A DNA stretch of 64,000 bases from Sphingomonas sp. Leaf357 (GTDB lineage: Bacteria > Pseudomonadota > Alphaproteobacteria > Sphingomonadales > Sphingomonadaceae). A model generated the notes under the pieces. That model did no database searches. It was not told where the DNA came from and was given only the letters and a program-made list of their open reading frames with translations. The stretch spans positions 490,001-554,000 of the forward strand of contig NZ_LMPM01000001.1 in NCBI RefSeq assembly GCF_001423845.1, given 5' to 3'. Of the stretch, positions 40,068-51,109 are shown piece after piece. A program made the translations under genes and the position numbers. Each line of letters starts with the position of its first letter. Position 1 is the first letter of the stretch.

Positions 40068-40288
40068 TTCGGCGAAACCTTGTGTTTGATCGGACCTGAT
40101 TTTGCGGCAAGCCCGAATCGAAGGCCCCACGCAACCGACGTGAAGTCGGCCGCAGTGGCACCAGCGGCCGGACACACGCGCGAAGCGATGCGCCTATAGC
40201 GATTCCTGCGAACGTTGCAACCCGCCGCGCCGGGTGGCAGGCTCCGGCACGGACGATAATCGCGGCTTCAACGATTTGGGGGACGGAC

Positions 40289-40729
40289 ATGCAAAGCATC
40301 ACGATGCCGGTGACATTGGTCACGACGGGCGGCGCTGGGATCATCGCATTGTGGCTCGGCCTGCGCGCCGGCAGGGTCCGATCTTCCGCGAAGGTCGATA
40401 TCGGCGACGGCGGCAATGCGGCGCTGATCGCCCGGATGCGCGCGCAGGCCAACTATGTCGAATACGCCCCGTTCATCGTGATGCTGATCGCGGCGCTGGA
40501 GTTCACCTGCGGCACGTCGACCTGGCTGTGGGTGGCGGCGATCCTGTTCCTGATCGCGCGCGTGCTCCACGCCTTTGGCATGGACGGGATGAAGGGCGGC
40601 CGGATGATCGGCATCCTGATCACCTTCCTCCTGCTGCTGGCGCTGGGCGGCTACGCCATCGCTCTACCGCTGATCGCGCATTACGGCGCGCCCAAGGCGG
40701 CGGTGGAGGTGGTGCCGGCGACGGGGTGA
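40289..40729 (+). CDS. MAPEG family membrane protein
   Basis: 146 aa with four predicted membrane helices and the MAPEG signature ARMRAQANYVEYAPFIV. Family members are glutathione-dependent transferases and peroxidases of lipids and xenobiotics; the bacterial role here is unknown. A GGGGGAC ribosome site precedes the ATG at 40289. The 221 bases between it and rpmF hold the divergent promoters. Confidence 0.88.
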   Translation: MQSITMPVTLVTTGGAGIIALWLGLRAGRVRSSAKVDIGDGGNAALIARMRAQANYVEYAPFIVMLIAALEFTCGTSTWLWVAAILFLIARVLHAFGMDGMKGGRMIGILITFLLLLALGGYAIALPLIAHYGAPKAAVEVVPATG

Positions 40730-40748
40730 GCCAGGCCTCTATAGTATC

Positions 40749-40854
40749 GTCATGCTGAACTTGTTTCAGCATCCAGGCGCGGTCGGCCGCTTAACGGACA
40801 TCGTCTTTTATGGAACCGACCGCGCCTGGATCCTGAAACGAGTTCAGGACGACG
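40749..40854. repeat. Palindromic element, family D (long arms)
   Basis: Left arm CGTCATGCTGAACTTGTTTC... from 40749 and right arm ...TGAAACGAGTTCAGGACGACG ending at 40854 minus one base. The arms are about 38 bases, including a unique inner part GGCGCGGTCGG / CCGACCGCGCC. It lies between convergent MAPEG and MBL genes. Confidence 0.88.
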
Positions 40855-40865
40855 ACGATATTTGG

Positions 40866-41534
40866 CTAGCCCGTGGCGCCCGCGCCGACGAATGGATTGT
40901 ATTTCCGCTCATGGCCGAAATTGCTCATCGGGCCGTGGCCGGGGATGAAGGCGGTGTCGTCGCCGAGTGGCCACAGCTTGGCGACGATCGAATCGATCAG
41001 ATCCTGGTGATTGCTGCGCGGGAAATCGGTACGGCCGACCGAGCCCTGGAACAGAACGTCGCCGACCAGCGCCAGCTTCGATTCGGGGTGGTGCAAGATC
41101 ACGTGTCCCGGCGTGTGGCCCGGCGTTTCATAGACGTTGAGCGTGAGATTGCCGACCGTGACGGTATCGCCCTCGACCAGCCAGCGGTCGGGCACGAACG
41201 CCTTGCCGCCCATGATGCCGTATTTCATCCCGTCCTCGGCGAGCGTTTCGAGCAGGAACAGGTCGGCCTCGTGCGGCCCTTCGATCGGCACGTCCAGTTG
41301 CTCGGCCAGCGGCTTGGCCTCGCCGCAGTGGTCGAAGTGACCATGGGTCAGGATGATCTTCTCGATGGTCACCCCGTGCTGCGCCGCCGCCGCCTTCAGC
41401 TTGGGCAGGTCGCCGCCGGGATCGACAAAGGCGCCGCGCATCGTTTCGGTGCACCATAACAAGGTGCAATTCTGCTGCAGCGGGGTGACGGGCACGATCG
41501 CGGCACGCAGCGGCGGGGTCGGTTGAGTGGTCAT
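40866..41534 (-). CDS. MBL-fold metallo-hydrolase (glyoxalase II-like)
   Basis: 222 aa. The metal-binding motif is THGHFDHCG, with later ligand histidines in TPGHTPGHV and the C-terminal IPGHGPMSNFGHE. It resembles the GloB/YcbL group of thioester hydrolases. Start is the ATG at 41534, opposite the pabBC promoter region. Confidence 0.9.
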   Translation of the reverse strand: MTTQPTPPLRAAIVPVTPLQQNCTLLWCTETMRGAFVDPGGDLPKLKAAAAQHGVTIEKIILTHGHFDHCGEAKPLAEQLDVPIEGPHEADLFLLETLAEDGMKYGIMGGKAFVPDRWLVEGDTVTVGNLTLNVYETPGHTPGHVILHHPESKLALVGDVLFQGSVGRTDFPRSNHQDLIDSIVAKLWPLGDDTAFIPGHGPMSNFGHERKYNPFVGAGATG

Positions 41535-41617
41535 GGCGCCCGAAATAGGCGGGCAGCGGCCGGGCGGCAACCTTGGCGCTTGCCGTGGCCCATGGCGCAT
41601 TGCAAGGCGCTGAGCCC

Positions 41618-43414
41618 ATGCTCGCGCTCGACGCCCCCTTCGTGTTGCTCGACGACGCCCGTGCCGGTGGCGTGCCGGCGCGGCTGTACCGCGCGCCGGT
41701 GCGCGTGATCGCGGCGCATGAGCTGGCGGGTGTCATGCCGGCGCTGGCGGAGGTGCGGGCGGCCGGTGCCACGGGGCTGCACGCGGCGGGCTTCCTGTCC
41801 TATGAGGCCGGGGCGGCGTTCGAGCCGGTGCTCGGAACGCCTGTTTCGGGTGGCGGTCCCTTGGTGTGGTTCGGCCTGTTCGATCGCTACGAAGAGATTT
41901 CCGCCGAGGACGTGGCCGCTGTGCTGCCCGATCCGGCGGGCGCGTGGATCGGCGCGCCGCGGCCGGACGAGGACCGTGCCACTTATGACGCGCACTTCGC
42001 CCGGGTACAGGATCTTATCGCGGCGGGCGATCTCTATCAGGCCAACCTCACCTATCGCGCAACCTGCCGCTTCGCCGGCGACCCGCTGGCGCTCTATGCC
42101 GCGCTCAGGGGTCGGGCGCGCGCCGGCTATGGCGCGTTGGTCTCGACCGGCCGTGATCTGCTGCTGTCGCTGTCGCCGGAACTGTTCTTCACGCTGGAGG
42201 GGGATGCGCTCAGCTGCCGCCCGATGAAGGGCACGATGCGGCGTGGCGAGACGCCGACGGACGACACCGCACGGATAGTGTCGCTCGGCAATGACGAGAA
42301 ACAGCGTGCGGAAAACCTGATGATCGTCGATCTGATGCGCAACGATCTGTCGCGCGTCGCGCGCGCCGGCAGCGTCGCGGTGCCGCGCTTGTTCGCGATC
42401 GAAACCTATCCGACCGTGCATCAGATGGTGTCCACGATCACCGCCGGCCTCGCGCCGGGCAAGGACGCGATCGACGTGCTCGCTGCTTTGTTCCCCTGCG
42501 GTTCGATCACGGGAGCGCCAAAGATCCGCGCGATGCAGGCGATCGCCGAGATCGAGCAGGCGCCCCGCAATACCTATACCGGATCGATCGGCCGGATCGA
42601 CGCGGCCACCGGACGCGGGGGCGGCGATGCGATGTTCAACGTCGCGATCCGCACATTATCGATTCCCATCGGCGGCGATCATGCCATGTTCGGTGCCGGG
42701 GGCGGTATCGTCGCGGATTCCCGTGGCGGCGAAGAATGGGACGAAAGTTTGGCCAAGGGCGATTTCCTCACCTCGGGACAAAAGAGTTTCGACCTGATCG
42801 AGACGATGGCGTTCGATCCGATGGCCGGGCTGATGCTGCTGGAACGCCACCTCGCGCGGCTGAAGGCGAGCGCCGAGCTGTTCGGCTTCACCTTCGACCG
42901 GCACGATACGCGCAACGAATTGCAGGCCGCGACCTTCCGCCTGCGTGGGGCCAGTCGCGTGCGCCTGCTGCTGGCGAAAAGCGGCGCGATCGCGATCGAG
43001 GTCGCCCCCGCGCCCGCGCCGTTCGACGGCCCGGCGCGCGTGGCGGTGGTGCCGTTGCCGGTCGCGTCCGCCGACTTCCGCCTACGCCACAAGACCAGCG
43101 ACCGGGCCTTCTACGATGACGCTCGCCACGCTGCGGGAACGGACGAGGTGGTGTTCGTCGATCGGGCAGGCTTCCTGACCGAGGGCAGCTTCACGAACAT
43201 CTTCGTGGAGCGGGACGGGGTGCTGCTCACCCCGCCTGTGTCGCGCGGCCTGTTGCCCGGCGTGTTGCGGGCCGAACTGATCGAGAGCGGGCAGGCGATC
43301 GAAGCGGATCTGACGCCCGACGACCTCACGCTCGGTTTCTCGCTCGGCAATGCCCTGCGCGGGCGGGTTCCGGCGGTTGTTGCGGTTGCGAACTGGACGC
43401 GGCCAAGTCTATAG
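41618..43414 (+). CDS. pabB: Fused aminodeoxychorismate synthase component I / aminodeoxychorismate lyase
   Basis: 598-aa two-enzyme fusion for p-aminobenzoate, a folate precursor. The N-terminal PabB (about 1-370) shows RPMKGTMRRG with the active-site lysine, and CGSITGAPKIRAMQAIAEIE. The C-terminal PabC-like class IV aminotransferase has the PLP lysine in RHKTSDRAFYD and the segment FLTEGSFTNIFVE. Start is the ATG at 41618, giving the family N-terminus. The glutaminase subunit PabA must be elsewhere. Confidence 0.94.
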   Translation: MLALDAPFVLLDDARAGGVPARLYRAPVRVIAAHELAGVMPALAEVRAAGATGLHAAGFLSYEAGAAFEPVLGTPVSGGGPLVWFGLFDRYEEISAEDVAAVLPDPAGAWIGAPRPDEDRATYDAHFARVQDLIAAGDLYQANLTYRATCRFAGDPLALYAALRGRARAGYGALVSTGRDLLLSLSPELFFTLEGDALSCRPMKGTMRRGETPTDDTARIVSLGNDEKQRAENLMIVDLMRNDLSRVARAGSVAVPRLFAIETYPTVHQMVSTITAGLAPGKDAIDVLAALFPCGSITGAPKIRAMQAIAEIEQAPRNTYTGSIGRIDAATGRGGGDAMFNVAIRTLSIPIGGDHAMFGAGGGIVADSRGGEEWDESLAKGDFLTSGQKSFDLIETMAFDPMAGLMLLERHLARLKASAELFGFTFDRHDTRNELQAATFRLRGASRVRLLLAKSGAIAIEVAPAPAPFDGPARVAVVPLPVASADFRLRHKTSDRAFYDDARHAAGTDEVVFVDRAGFLTEGSFTNIFVERDGVLLTPPVSRGLLPGVLRAELIESGQAIEADLTPDDLTLGFSLGNALRGRVPAVVAVANWTRPSL

Positions 43415-44647
<1,233 letters not shown>

Positions 44648-44820
44648 ATGGGCGCTGGGTGAACGGGCTCGCCAGCGGCCGTTAACGTTCCGTTTCATAA
44701 TACGGCATTGTCGGTGGCGCGTCGAAGGACGATCTGCCGAGCCGACATGGTTTCGATTTATGTCCGCCATGCAATGCAGGCGAGACGCCCGGCCCGTAGC
44801 AGGGCCCGTGGAGGTGAGTT

Positions 44821-44958
44821 ATGCGCAGTTTCCTGAAGTCCGCTTTTCTCTGGCAGTTCGCCGCCGGTTTCCTGCTCGGTGCGGTCGGCATGGTCACGTT
44901 GCAGCCGCAGGGCGCGATCCAGAACCCCTTCGCGTCGGTGGCGCACGCAGACCGCTAA
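44821..44958 (+). CDS. Tiny single-span membrane protein
   Basis: 45 aa, starting MRSFLKSAFLWQFAAGFLLG. Basic residues are followed by one hydrophobic helix (about 9-27), then a short polar tail. A strong ribosome site GGAGGT (44812-44817) sits just before the ATG, which strongly suggests translation. The upstream 173 bases contain no other gene. Function unknown; it could be a small regulator or subunit of a membrane complex. Confidence 0.7.
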   Translation: MRSFLKSAFLWQFAAGFLLGAVGMVTLQPQGAIQNPFASVAHADR

Positions 44959-45038
44959 GTAACCTGCCCTTGGGATCGGCCTTGCGCGTAACTATCTGAG
45001 TTGCTGGCGCGAACAGGTTCGACGCCAAGGAGCTTCCG

Positions 45039-45698
45039 ATGTTGAAAACCATCCTGCCGATCGCCGCCATTGCCGGATTGGGCGCGGTCGCCTTGTTCTC
45101 CGGCAGCGCCAGTGCCGAGCGCGCCGTGCCGATCCCCGCCGCCGCGCAGGATGTGCCCAGAACGCCCGGCCTGCAGACGGCGGTGCTGGCCGGCGGCTGC
45201 TTCTGGGGCATGGAGGCGGTGTTCGAACATGTGAAGGGCGTGAAGACCGTCACGGCAGGCTATGCCGGCGGCACCAAGGCGACCGCGAGCTACGATCAGG
45301 TCAGTACCGAAGGCACCGGCCATGCCGAGGCGATCAAGGTGGTCTACGACGCTGCGCAGGTCAGCTACGGCACGCTGCTGCGGGTCTATTTCTCGATCGC
45401 GCACGACCCGACCGAGCTGAACCGCCAGGGGCCGGACAGCGGCCCGAGCTATCGCAGCGCGATCTTCCCGCAGAATGCGCAGCAGAAGGCGGTGGCAGCG
45501 GCGTATATCGCGCAACTCGGCAAGACCAGGGCGTTCGGCAAGCCGATCGTGACGAAGCTGGAAGGCGGGCAGTTCTTCCCGGCCGAGGCATATCACCAGA
45601 ACTTCTTCGATCGGAACCCGACGCATCCGTATATCGTGACGTGGGACAAGCCGAAGGTCGCCGCGTTCAAGGCCGGGTTCCCGACGCTCGCGCGGTGA
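45039..45698 (+). CDS. msrA: Peptide methionine sulfoxide reductase A, exported
   Basis: 219 aa. A signal peptide (residues 1-26, ending ASA) precedes the catalytic domain, whose nucleophile is C54 in GGCFWG. The family segments YAGG, GTGHAEAIKVVYD and YHQNFF are intact. It repairs oxidised methionines in periplasmic proteins. No MsrB is adjacent. Confidence 0.94.
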   Translation: MLKTILPIAAIAGLGAVALFSGSASAERAVPIPAAAQDVPRTPGLQTAVLAGGCFWGMEAVFEHVKGVKTVTAGYAGGTKATASYDQVSTEGTGHAEAIKVVYDAAQVSYGTLLRVYFSIAHDPTELNRQGPDSGPSYRSAIFPQNAQQKAVAAAYIAQLGKTRAFGKPIVTKLEGGQFFPAEAYHQNFFDRNPTHPYIVTWDKPKVAAFKAGFPTLAR

Positions 45699-45716
45699 GG
45701 CCTGACTTTAAAACTG

Positions 45717-45746
45717 CCGTCATCCTGACCTTCGCCAGGATGACGG
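45717..45746. repeat. Single palindromic hairpin, half-element of family D
   Basis: CCGTCATCCTG (45717-45727) pairs perfectly with CAGGATGACGG (45736-45746) over an 8-base loop. It is a lone half compared with the doublets at 40749 and 53541. There is no T-run, so it is not a classical terminator. It lies between convergent msrA and pdeM. Confidence 0.75.
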
Positions 45747-45770
45747 TGGCGATGGGCCGGAGGTTAACCC

Positions 45771-46430
45771 TCAAGCCGCCAGCGGGAACCGCAGCAACCG
45801 GTCTTCCACCGCGATCAGCGCCTGTGCGCCGCCGCCGGTCGCGCGCACGATCTCCGGATGCGTCGCGTCCAGCCCTCCGGTCAGCGATCCGAACGCGGGC
45901 AGGATGATCTTGGCCGGCGTGGTCACGAAGCAACGCCGCGACACCAATTTGCCTCGTACCCGCAAGCGCAGTTTCGGGTGGAAATGCCCCGACAATTCGG
46001 GGCGGGCATCCGCCGGCTCGGCTTCGTGGCGCAACACCAGCCCGTCGACGATCGTCTCGTCCAGCACTTCGCCGCCGCAGCGATCGATGCGGGGATCGTG
46101 ATTGCCGGTGATCCAGATCCAGCGGCGCGTGGCGGTCAGCGCGCGGAGCAGCATCTGCGCGCGTTCGGGCAGCCGGTCGCAGCCGGCCGAGTCGTGAAAA
46201 CTGTCGCCCAGGCACCAGATCTCGCGCGCCTGGGTCGCTTCGGCCAGTGCGGTCAGATCGGTCAGCGTCGCGATCGAATCGTAAGGCGGCAGCATCTGGC
46301 CGCTTTTGGCGAACCAGCTCGCTTTCTCGAAATGCAGATCGGCGACCAGCAACGCGCGTCGCGCCGGCCAGAACAATGCGCCTTCTGGCAATGCACACAG
46401 ATCGTGCCCGGCGAACGAAAAGGGAACCAT
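45771..46430 (-). CDS. pdeM: Ligase-associated DNA damage response endonuclease PdeM
   Basis: 219-aa metallophosphoesterase. Metal motifs in order: VADLHFEK, CLGDSFHD, ITGNHDPR, and LSGHFHPKL. This subfamily is normally encoded next to an Lhr-type helicase, an MBL exonuclease and an ATP-dependent DNA ligase. Here those partners lie 5-18 kb downstream instead. Start is the ATG at 46430; upstream sequence is the kup promoter region. Confidence 0.9.
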   Translation of the reverse strand: MVPFSFAGHDLCALPEGALFWPARRALLVADLHFEKASWFAKSGQMLPPYDSIATLTDLTALAEATQAREIWCLGDSFHDSAGCDRLPERAQMLLRALTATRRWIWITGNHDPRIDRCGGEVLDETIVDGLVLRHEAEPADARPELSGHFHPKLRLRVRGKLVSRRCFVTTPAKIILPAFGSLTGGLDATHPEIVRATGGGAQALIAVEDRLLRFPLAA

Positions 46431-46578
46431 CGCCCGGCTATGGCGCGTTTGCGCGGGCCGATCAACGGCTTGCCGCGAACGGCCCGACGAATCTCCCCTG
46501 GCCACCGGCCACGAATCCTCTTGCGCCGCACCGCAACAGGCGTAGAGCGCGCCGTCTTCCATCATCGGTCGAAAATGC

Positions 46579-48537
46579 ATGTCATCTGCTGCTGAATCGC
46601 CCGGATCGGCGCAACCTTCCCCAACTTCCACGCAGCATTCCGCCCCGCATCCGGCGATGATCGCGCTGACGATCGGTGCGATCGGCGTGGTGTTCGGCGA
46701 TATCGGCACCAGCCCGCTTTATGCCTTTCGCGAGGCGCTGGGGCAGACGGCGGAGGGCGGGATCGACCCGAGCGAGATTCTCGGCGTGCTGAGCCTGGCG
46801 CTTTGGGCGCTGATCCTCGTCGTGACGGTCAAATACGTGCTGTTCCTGATGCGCGCCGATAATCAGGGCGAGGGCGGCGTGCTGGCGCTGACCGCTTTGG
46901 CCCGGCGCGCGCTCGGCAAGCGCTCGCTGATCGCGATCGTGCTCGGCGCGGCGGGGGCGTCCCTGTTCTACGGCGATGCGATCATCACGCCAGCGCTGTC
47001 GGTGCTGTCGGCGGTGGAGGGCATCAAGACGATTCCGGGGCTGACGTTCGTGGACGGCAACCTCATCCTGTTGCTGACGATCGTGATTCTGGTCGGCCTG
47101 TTCCTGATCCAGGCGCGCGGCACCGCGCGGGTGTCCGCGATGTTCGGGCCGGTGTGCATCCTGTGGTTCCTGGCGATCGGCGGGCTCGGCCTGTGGCACA
47201 TCGCCGACGAGCCCACGATCCTGCGCGTCTTTCTGCCGCATTACGGCGTGCTGTTCCTCGCCAGCCACGGCGTGCCCGGCCTGTTCGTGCTGGGCGCGGT
47301 GTTCCTCACCGTGACCGGGGCCGAGGCGCTGACCGCCGATATGGGGCATTTCGGGATCAAGCCGATCCGCATCGGCTGGTTCTTCCTCGTCTTCCCGGCC
47401 TTGTGCATGAATTATCTCGGGCAGGGTGCCTTCGCGCTCGCCGCGCAGGAGACGGCGCTGGCGACGGGCAGGGACTTCGTCAATCAGGACTGGTTCTTCC
47501 TGATGGCGCCGGACCGCTTCCGGCCGTGGCTGGTCGGCCTGTCGCTGCTCGCCACGATCATCGCCAGCCAGGCGGTGATCACCGGTGCCTATTCGCTCAC
47601 GCAGCAGGCGATCCAGCTCGGCCTGTTGCCGCGCCTGCGCATTCGCCAGACCTCGGCGCATCATGCCGGGCAGATCTATCTGCCGGCGATCAACTGGCTG
47701 CTGCTGGCCGGGGTGCTGGTGCTGGTGGTGCAATTCAAGACATCCTCGGCGATGGCCGCGGCGTACGGCATCGCGGTGACCGGCACGATGGTCGTCACCA
47801 CCTGCCTCGCCTATATCGTCGTGCGGCATCGCTGGAACTGGGGTCGGCCGCTCGCGCTGGCGGTGATCCTGCCGTTCCTGACGCTCGATCTGGTGTTCTT
47901 CGGCGCGAACATCCTGCGCGTGGTGGAGGGCGGCTGGGTGCCTCTGGTCATCGCCGCGGCGATCGGTCTGCTGATCTATACCTGGGTGCGCGGCCGCGGC
48001 ATCGTGCGCGCGTTCGAGGAGCGGCAGAGCGTGCCGCTGGCCGATCTCGCCGCCGCGCTCGCCCGCCGCCCGCCAGAGCGCGTCGAGGGCACGGCGGTGT
48101 TCCTCACCGGCAATCCGCACAACGCGCCGGGCGCGCTGCTGCACAATCTGAAGCACAACAAGGTGCTGCACGAACGCAATCTGATCGTCAGCATCCGCAC
48201 CACCGATCGCCCGATCGCGGCGGACGAGGACCGGGTGAAGCGCGAACGGGTCGACGACAATTTCGTCATCATCGTGCTGACCTATGGCTTCATGGAGACG
48301 CCCGACGTGCCGGCCGATCTCGGCTTCGGCGCAGCGGCGGCGAAAAAGCCGCTGAACCCGGCCAAGACCAGCTATTTCATCGGCCGCAACACGCTGAAGC
48401 CCGCCGCGAAGGAAGGCATGCCGTTATGGCAGGACCATATCTTCATGTTCCTGCAGCGTAACGCGAGCGATCCGACCGATTTCCTGCGCATCCCGCCGGG
48501 CAAGGTGCTGGAACTGGGCGAGCAAGTCGCGGTGTGA
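46579..48537 (+). CDS. kup: Kup-family potassium uptake protein
   Basis: 652-aa K+:H+ symporter with twelve membrane helices. It shows the family motif GVVFGDIGTSPLYAFREAL and the QGEGGVLALTALA segment, followed by a cytoplasmic C-terminal domain. Imports K+ with low turgor dependence. Convergent with the M20 peptidase across a family C repeat. Confidence 0.96.
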   Translation: MSSAAESPGSAQPSPTSTQHSAPHPAMIALTIGAIGVVFGDIGTSPLYAFREALGQTAEGGIDPSEILGVLSLALWALILVVTVKYVLFLMRADNQGEGGVLALTALARRALGKRSLIAIVLGAAGASLFYGDAIITPALSVLSAVEGIKTIPGLTFVDGNLILLLTIVILVGLFLIQARGTARVSAMFGPVCILWFLAIGGLGLWHIADEPTILRVFLPHYGVLFLASHGVPGLFVLGAVFLTVTGAEALTADMGHFGIKPIRIGWFFLVFPALCMNYLGQGAFALAAQETALATGRDFVNQDWFFLMAPDRFRPWLVGLSLLATIIASQAVITGAYSLTQQAIQLGLLPRLRIRQTSAHHAGQIYLPAINWLLLAGVLVLVVQFKTSSAMAAAYGIAVTGTMVVTTCLAYIVVRHRWNWGRPLALAVILPFLTLDLVFFGANILRVVEGGWVPLVIAAAIGLLIYTWVRGRGIVRAFEERQSVPLADLAAALARRPPERVEGTAVFLTGNPHNAPGALLHNLKHNKVLHERNLIVSIRTTDRPIAADEDRVKRERVDDNFVIIVLTYGFMETPDVPADLGFGAAAAKKPLNPAKTSYFIGRNTLKPAAKEGMPLWQDHIFMFLQRNASDPTDFLRIPPGKVLELGEQVAV

Positions 48538-48547
48538 TCCCCACGAT

Positions 48548-48631
48548 CGTCATCCCGGCGCAGGCCGGGATCTCAGCGAGGCGCGCGGCACGCCCGCCCG
48601 ATTAAGAACCCAGCATTCGCTGGGGTGACGG
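48548..48631. repeat. Palindromic element, family C
   Basis: Left arm CGTCATCCCGGCGCAGGCCG from 48548 and right arm ending TTCGCTGGGGTGACGG at 48631. It lies between convergent kup and the M20 peptidase. Confidence 0.85.
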
Positions 48632-48660
48632 CGATTATGTGGGGGGCTCAAACCTGCCCC

Positions 48661-50070
48661 TTATCCCGCATACGCCTTGACCAGATCGAACAGATAATCA
48701 CGCCCGTCGTACAAGGATTTCACCCGGATGCGTTCGTTCAGGCCATGGATGCCGTTGAAATCGCTGTCGATGAACATGCCGGGCACGCCGTAGACCGGGA
48801 TGCCGATCGCCTGGAAGAAGATGCCGTCGGTCGCGCCGGTCGACATCAGGGGCACCAGCGGCACGCCGGGGAAATGCTTTGCCGCCACCGCCTTGGCCGG
48901 CCCCATGATCTTGGGGTCGAGCGGGGTGGGGATCGCGGTCGGGCGGATCGGCTGATTGATCGTCAGCTTCACCTTCGCCCCCGCCAGTTCCTGCAGTTTG
49001 GCGGCGGTCGCCTCGACCGTTTCGCCCGGGAAGACGCGGCAGTTAATGTTCGCGGTGGCGCGCTGCGGCAGCGCGTTTTCGGCATGGCCGGCGTTCAGCA
49101 GCGTGGCGACGCAGGTGGTGCGCAGCGTGGAGTGGAAGGTCTTGTCGGCGCTGACGATCTTGTCGGCGGCCGCATCGCTCGGATCGGCGAGCAATTTGCG
49201 GATCGCATCGCCCATCGGACCCGGCGTGCCCTGCGCGGTGGCGGTGAAGAAGGCGCGCGTCGTTTCGCTGAACTTGATCGGAAATTCATAGGCGCGGATC
49301 GCCTCCAGCGCGTCGGCGAGTTCGTAGATCGCATTGTCCGGCACTGGCTGTGAGCTGTGGCCGCCGGGGTTGGTGGCGGTCAGCGTGTAATTCTGCGCCG
49401 CCTTCTCGCCGACCTGCATCGCCAGCGTCTGCTGCTTGCCCGCCGCATCGAGCCGACCGCCGCCGCCTTCGTTGAGCACGACGCCCGCCGCGATCAGGTC
49501 GGGCTTGGTTTTGGTCAGATATTGCGCGCCGTTCCACGCAAAGGTGGTTTCCTCGCCGCAGGTCAGCGCCAGCTTGATCGTGCGTTTCGGCGTGTAGCCC
49601 GCCTGCTTGAAGCGGATCATGCTGTCGGCCCAGACGGCGGCCATCGCCTTGTCGTCCACGCTGCCGCGAGCGTAATAATAGCCACCCTCTTCGATCAGCG
49701 TGAAGGGGTCGCGCACCCAATCCTCGCGCTTGGCCTCGACCACGTCGAGATGCGCGAGCAGCAGGACGGCCTTGGCCTTCTTGTCGCTGCCGGGCAGGAT
49801 CGCGACGAGGCCGCCTTCCTTCGGGTGATCGGGCACGGAGAACAATGTGACTTCGGCATCCTTATAGCCCGCCGCCTTCAACCGCGTGGCGATCTGCGCC
49901 GCCGCCTGCGTGCAGCTACCCGCCGACAGCGTCGTGTTGGTCTCCACCAATTCCTTGTAGAGGCCGAAGAATGCCTGCTGATCCGGCTTCAGCGTGGTCT
50001 CCGCCGCGACCGGCTGCAGCGCGATCCCCGCCAGCACCGCGCCGGTCATTGCCCGTGTGAAGATCCGCAT
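48661..50070 (-). CDS. M20/M28-type zinc peptidase, exported
   Basis: 469 aa. A signal peptide (about 1-23, ending VAA) is followed by the M20 catalytic domain. Zinc ligands lie in LLLAHLDVVEA, GSVDDKAMAA and CGEETTF. A dimerisation domain interrupts the fold in the usual place (NPGGHSSQPVPDN region). It is probably a periplasmic di- or aminopeptidase. A retropepsin-like protein is encoded upstream on the same strand. Confidence 0.92.
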   Translation of the reverse strand: MRIFTRAMTGAVLAGIALQPVAAETTLKPDQQAFFGLYKELVETNTTLSAGSCTQAAAQIATRLKAAGYKDAEVTLFSVPDHPKEGGLVAILPGSDKKAKAVLLLAHLDVVEAKREDWVRDPFTLIEEGGYYYARGSVDDKAMAAVWADSMIRFKQAGYTPKRTIKLALTCGEETTFAWNGAQYLTKTKPDLIAAGVVLNEGGGGRLDAAGKQQTLAMQVGEKAAQNYTLTATNPGGHSSQPVPDNAIYELADALEAIRAYEFPIKFSETTRAFFTATAQGTPGPMGDAIRKLLADPSDAAADKIVSADKTFHSTLRTTCVATLLNAGHAENALPQRATANINCRVFPGETVEATAAKLQELAGAKVKLTINQPIRPTAIPTPLDPKIMGPAKAVAAKHFPGVPLVPLMSTGATDGIFFQAIGIPVYGVPGMFIDSDFNGIHGLNERIRVKSLYDGRDYLFDLVKAYAG

Positions 50071-50153
50071 GCTTCAGCCCCTTTAGTCGTTCCAGGGGGC
50101 CAGCGTAACGCGCCGCGCGATCAAAGCAACGGGGAGGGTGGCGCGATCTCGCC

Positions 50154-51065
50154 TTAGAACCGCCGGGGCAAAGCCAGGCGCAACTCGCGGTTGGGAAAAT
50201 CGATGTCGATGCGGCGGAACAGGCGCAGCGCATCCATGCCGAGCAAAAGGGCCGGCCGTTTGTCCAGTCCGAAATGCGCGAACGGCGCGGCATCGGCGAA
50301 GGCGATCGGCAGATCGTTGAAGCTGACGCTGCCGATCTTGAGTGCGCTGATGCTGGTATAGTCCGCCTGCAGCACCGATCCGGTGACGCTCGTCACGTCG
50401 ATCGATTTCATCTTGCCGTGGCGTACGCGTTTCTTGAGCGCGAGATTGCCCATCGTCACCGCCGTGCCGGTATCGAGCACCACGCGCACCTTGACGTCAC
50501 CGTAATAGGCATCGGTGACGACGAGCTGGCCGTAGATGCTCTTGGCGTGGACGATGATCTCGTCGGGGCCGGCGCGTTCGGCCTTGTGGCGTCGCACGGA
50601 CGGCCGCACGGTCATGCGCTGCAGGTCGAAATCGATCGACAGCGCGCGATCCTGCAACGTGTCGATTCCGAGCAGCCCGGCCGCGCCGAGATTGACGCCT
50701 TCGAGCGCCGGCGCCTCGATCCGGCTGCCGCCGAACGCACCGACCGAGATCAGCGGGATGATCACGGTGTTGGCGCTGCTCGATCCGGTCATCGTCGTCA
50801 TGCGCACGTCGCGGCCGGGGTTGAGCTTCAGCAGACCGGCCAGCTCGCGTGAGATCACCGTACGCTGCGCGCCGGTATCGACGATAAAGCGGTACGGCCC
50901 GGCACCGGATATCGTCACCGGCAGGGTCATGCGATCCTCGTCATCGCCGAAATTCAAGGTCGGCGCGGTCTCGGTGGTGGCCGGGTCGATCGGTTCCTGC
51001 GGCGCTGGCGCAGCGGTGCCGGGGGTGGCCAGAAGCAGGGCGATCAGGGCGGACACGATCGGCAT
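50154..51065 (-). CDS. Retropepsin-like aspartic protease with two lobes, exported
   Basis: 303 aa with an N-terminal signal (about 1-19). There are two pepsin-like lobes in one chain: the first catalytic triad D63-T-G in FIVDTGAQRTV, the second D198-T-G in VVLDTGTAVTMG. Both aspartates are present, so it should be active. Bacterial single-chain retropepsins are thought to process periplasmic or membrane proteins; the substrate is unknown. Start is the ATG at 51065, 44 bases from the helicase gene. Confidence 0.88.
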   Translation of the reverse strand: MPIVSALIALLLATPGTAAPAPQEPIDPATTETAPTLNFGDDEDRMTLPVTISGAGPYRFIVDTGAQRTVISRELAGLLKLNPGRDVRMTTMTGSSSANTVIIPLISVGAFGGSRIEAPALEGVNLGAAGLLGIDTLQDRALSIDFDLQRMTVRPSVRRHKAERAGPDEIIVHAKSIYGQLVVTDAYYGDVKVRVVLDTGTAVTMGNLALKKRVRHGKMKSIDVTSVTGSVLQADYTSISALKIGSVSFNDLPIAFADAAPFAHFGLDKRPALLLGMDALRLFRRIDIDFPNRELRLALPRRF

Positions 51066-51109
51066 GTGCGGAGGGTGCGCCCGATCCGGACCTTTTGCAA
51101 GCGCGCCGT

